9,699 nt of DNA. Source: Thermoflexales bacterium. Its GTDB lineage: Bacteria > Chloroflexota > Anaerolineae > B4-G1 > SLSP01. A program made the position numbers and the translations under genes. The first letter of the stretch is position 1. Each line of letters begins with the position of its first letter. The notes below the pieces were generated by a model, which saw only the letters and a list, made by a program, of their open reading frames with translations, had not been told where the DNA came from and searched no databases. Positions 9,257 to 9,699 of this stretch are shown here, piece after piece. Location of the stretch: positions 1-9,699 of the forward strand of contig WFQZ01000218.1 in NCBI GenBank assembly GCA_015486785.1, read 5' to 3'.

Positions 9257-9699
9257 TCACGCCGTGGCAGGAGCGTCAGAGGCGGGCAGCAGATAGCGGA
9301 TCTCGTCCACAGATTGCGCGGTCTTCAGCCGTTCGTAGATCGTTTGCAAGGTTGCTACGTCTTGCACCTGCTTCACGAGGGGCATCAGGCGGACTCCCTC
9401 CGCCCCGAACTTCATCTCCAGGCCCAGCTCAATGGCTTTCCACAGGCCTTCTCGCAGCCCCTCCTGCAGCCCCTCTAGCAGCCCCTTTTGGAGTCCCTTT
9501 TGGATGCCTTGCTGGAGTCCCTTTTGGATGCCCTCTTGAACGCCTTTCTGAAGGCCCTCCTGCATTCCCATCTTGTACCCCTCTTCAATGCCGATTCGTT
9601 CCACACTGGTGATGTAGGTCATTTTCTTTTCCTCCTCGTAACTTTGCACCTCTTTCCAGAAGAGGCGTTCTGCTTCCTGCGGAAGTTGCAGCAGCCAAT
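9257..9699 (-). CDS. Partial Rpn / PD-(D/E)XK transposase-like nuclease family protein, C-terminal part
   Basis: The frame is open to the right edge, so the N-terminal part, where the nuclease core would lie, is outside the window. The visible 146 or so residues begin WLLQLPQEAERLFWKEVQSYEEEKKMTYITSVERIGIEEG when read in consecutive parts. I recognise this linker from Rpn-type and related PDDEXK_2 recombination-promoting nuclease proteins. After it comes a four-residue periodic stretch with Gly every fourth position (EG, KG, QG), a typical C-terminal feature of the family, then a helical tail ending PASDAPATA. Homologues are linked to RecA-independent recombination and to toxicity or phage defence. 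The nuclease motif itself cannot be checked here. The gene lies 7 bases upstream of proA on the same strand, an unusual partner. The GTG at 9649 is unlikely to be the real start because family-like sequence continues upstream of it. Confidence 0.75.
   Translation of the reverse strand, partial: WLLQLPQEAERLFWKEVQSYEEEKKMTYITSVERIGIEEGYKMGMQEGLQKGVQEGIQKGLQQGIQKGLQKGLLEGLQEGLREGLWKAIELGLEMKFGAEGVRLMPLVKQVQDVATLQTIYERLKTAQSVDEIRYLLPASDAPATA
9436..9591 (-). repeat. Imperfect 12-bp tandem repeat, about 13 units
   Basis: Thirteen consecutive 12-base units can be aligned from 9436 to 9591, each encoding four residues of the form G-hydrophobic-polar-E/K/Q. The inner units are closest: a 20-base string at 9489-9508 recurs exactly at 9513-9532, 24 bases later, which suggests a recent two-unit duplication. 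The outer units are more degenerate. The array encodes a probable amphipathic helix or coiled coil in the nuclease-like protein. Confidence 0.85.
9620..9637 (-). promoter_or_regulatory. Internal Shine-Dalgarno and in-frame ATG within the Rpn-like gene
   Basis: On the minus strand GAGGAGG (9637-9631) is followed by eight bases (AAAAGAAA) and ATG at 9622. This is one of the best ribosome binding sites in the window. The ATG is in frame with the surrounding coding sequence and would give a 121-residue protein, MTYITSVERIGIEEG and onward, ending at 9257. A short inverted repeat (CCTCTT/AAGAGG, 9649-9665) lies just upstream. The site could drive a separate C-terminal isoform; the purine-rich Glu/Lys codons could also produce it by chance. 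Confidence 0.4.

Noticed and set aside
9436..9591. CRISPR-like array
   Set aside because: The repetition is a continuous 12-base period with no spacers, lies in frame within a protein gene, and is explained by a four-residue protein repeat.
9257..9699. Insertion sequence at the right end
   Set aside because: Although the family is often labelled transposase, no terminal inverted repeats or target-site duplication are visible, and Rpn-type proteins are usually not part of an insertion sequence.

Overview
The window reads as ordinary bacterial chromosome: GC-rich, gene-dense and dominated by core metabolism. It holds six complete protein genes and two partial ones at the edges. I see no rRNA, tRNA, CRISPR array, insertion sequence or prophage. 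The long pyruvate phosphate dikinase, the high-GC membrane glycosyltransferase with a C-terminal stalk, and the GT4 enzyme starting LGPFGLRPRGT are reminiscent of Chloroflexota (Anaerolineae-like). That placement is inference from sequence style, not proof.

Left part (1-3535). A partial minus-strand gene, possibly a glycoside-hydrolase-like TIM barrel, leaves the window at base 1. It diverges from ppdK across a 171-bp intergenic region with a good promoter on each strand. The ppdK leader also holds a terminator-like hairpin between promoter and start codon. ppdK makes pyruvate phosphate dikinase and ends at a textbook intrinsic terminator, so it is probably a single-gene unit.

Middle (3543-7980). 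A membrane GT-C glycosyltransferase starts only 8 bases after the ppdK terminator U-tract and has no visible ribosome binding site. argF (ornithine carbamoyltransferase) has its own promoter, whose -35 box overlaps the stop codon of the membrane enzyme, and a small leader hairpin. It is followed by rnhB (ribonuclease HII) and then a GT4 glycosyltransferase that overlaps the end of rnhB. argF-rnhB-GT4 is probably one operon. The argF-rnhB gap contains competing hairpins.

Right part (7981-9699, minus strand). proA (gamma-glutamyl phosphate reductase, proline synthesis) converges on the GT4 gene with the two stop codons directly abutting. Upstream of proA, 7 bases away, is the 3' part of a gene resembling the Rpn / PD-(D/E)XK transposase-like nuclease family. 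Its C-terminal helix is encoded by 12-bp tandem repeats. Within it, a near-perfect Shine-Dalgarno precedes an in-frame ATG and could produce a short C-terminal isoform like the intragenic RpnS antitoxins reported for E. coli Rpn proteins. This is the most interesting candidate in the window.

Genes or likely genes cover everything except short spacers of at most 171 bases, so there is no long empty stretch.
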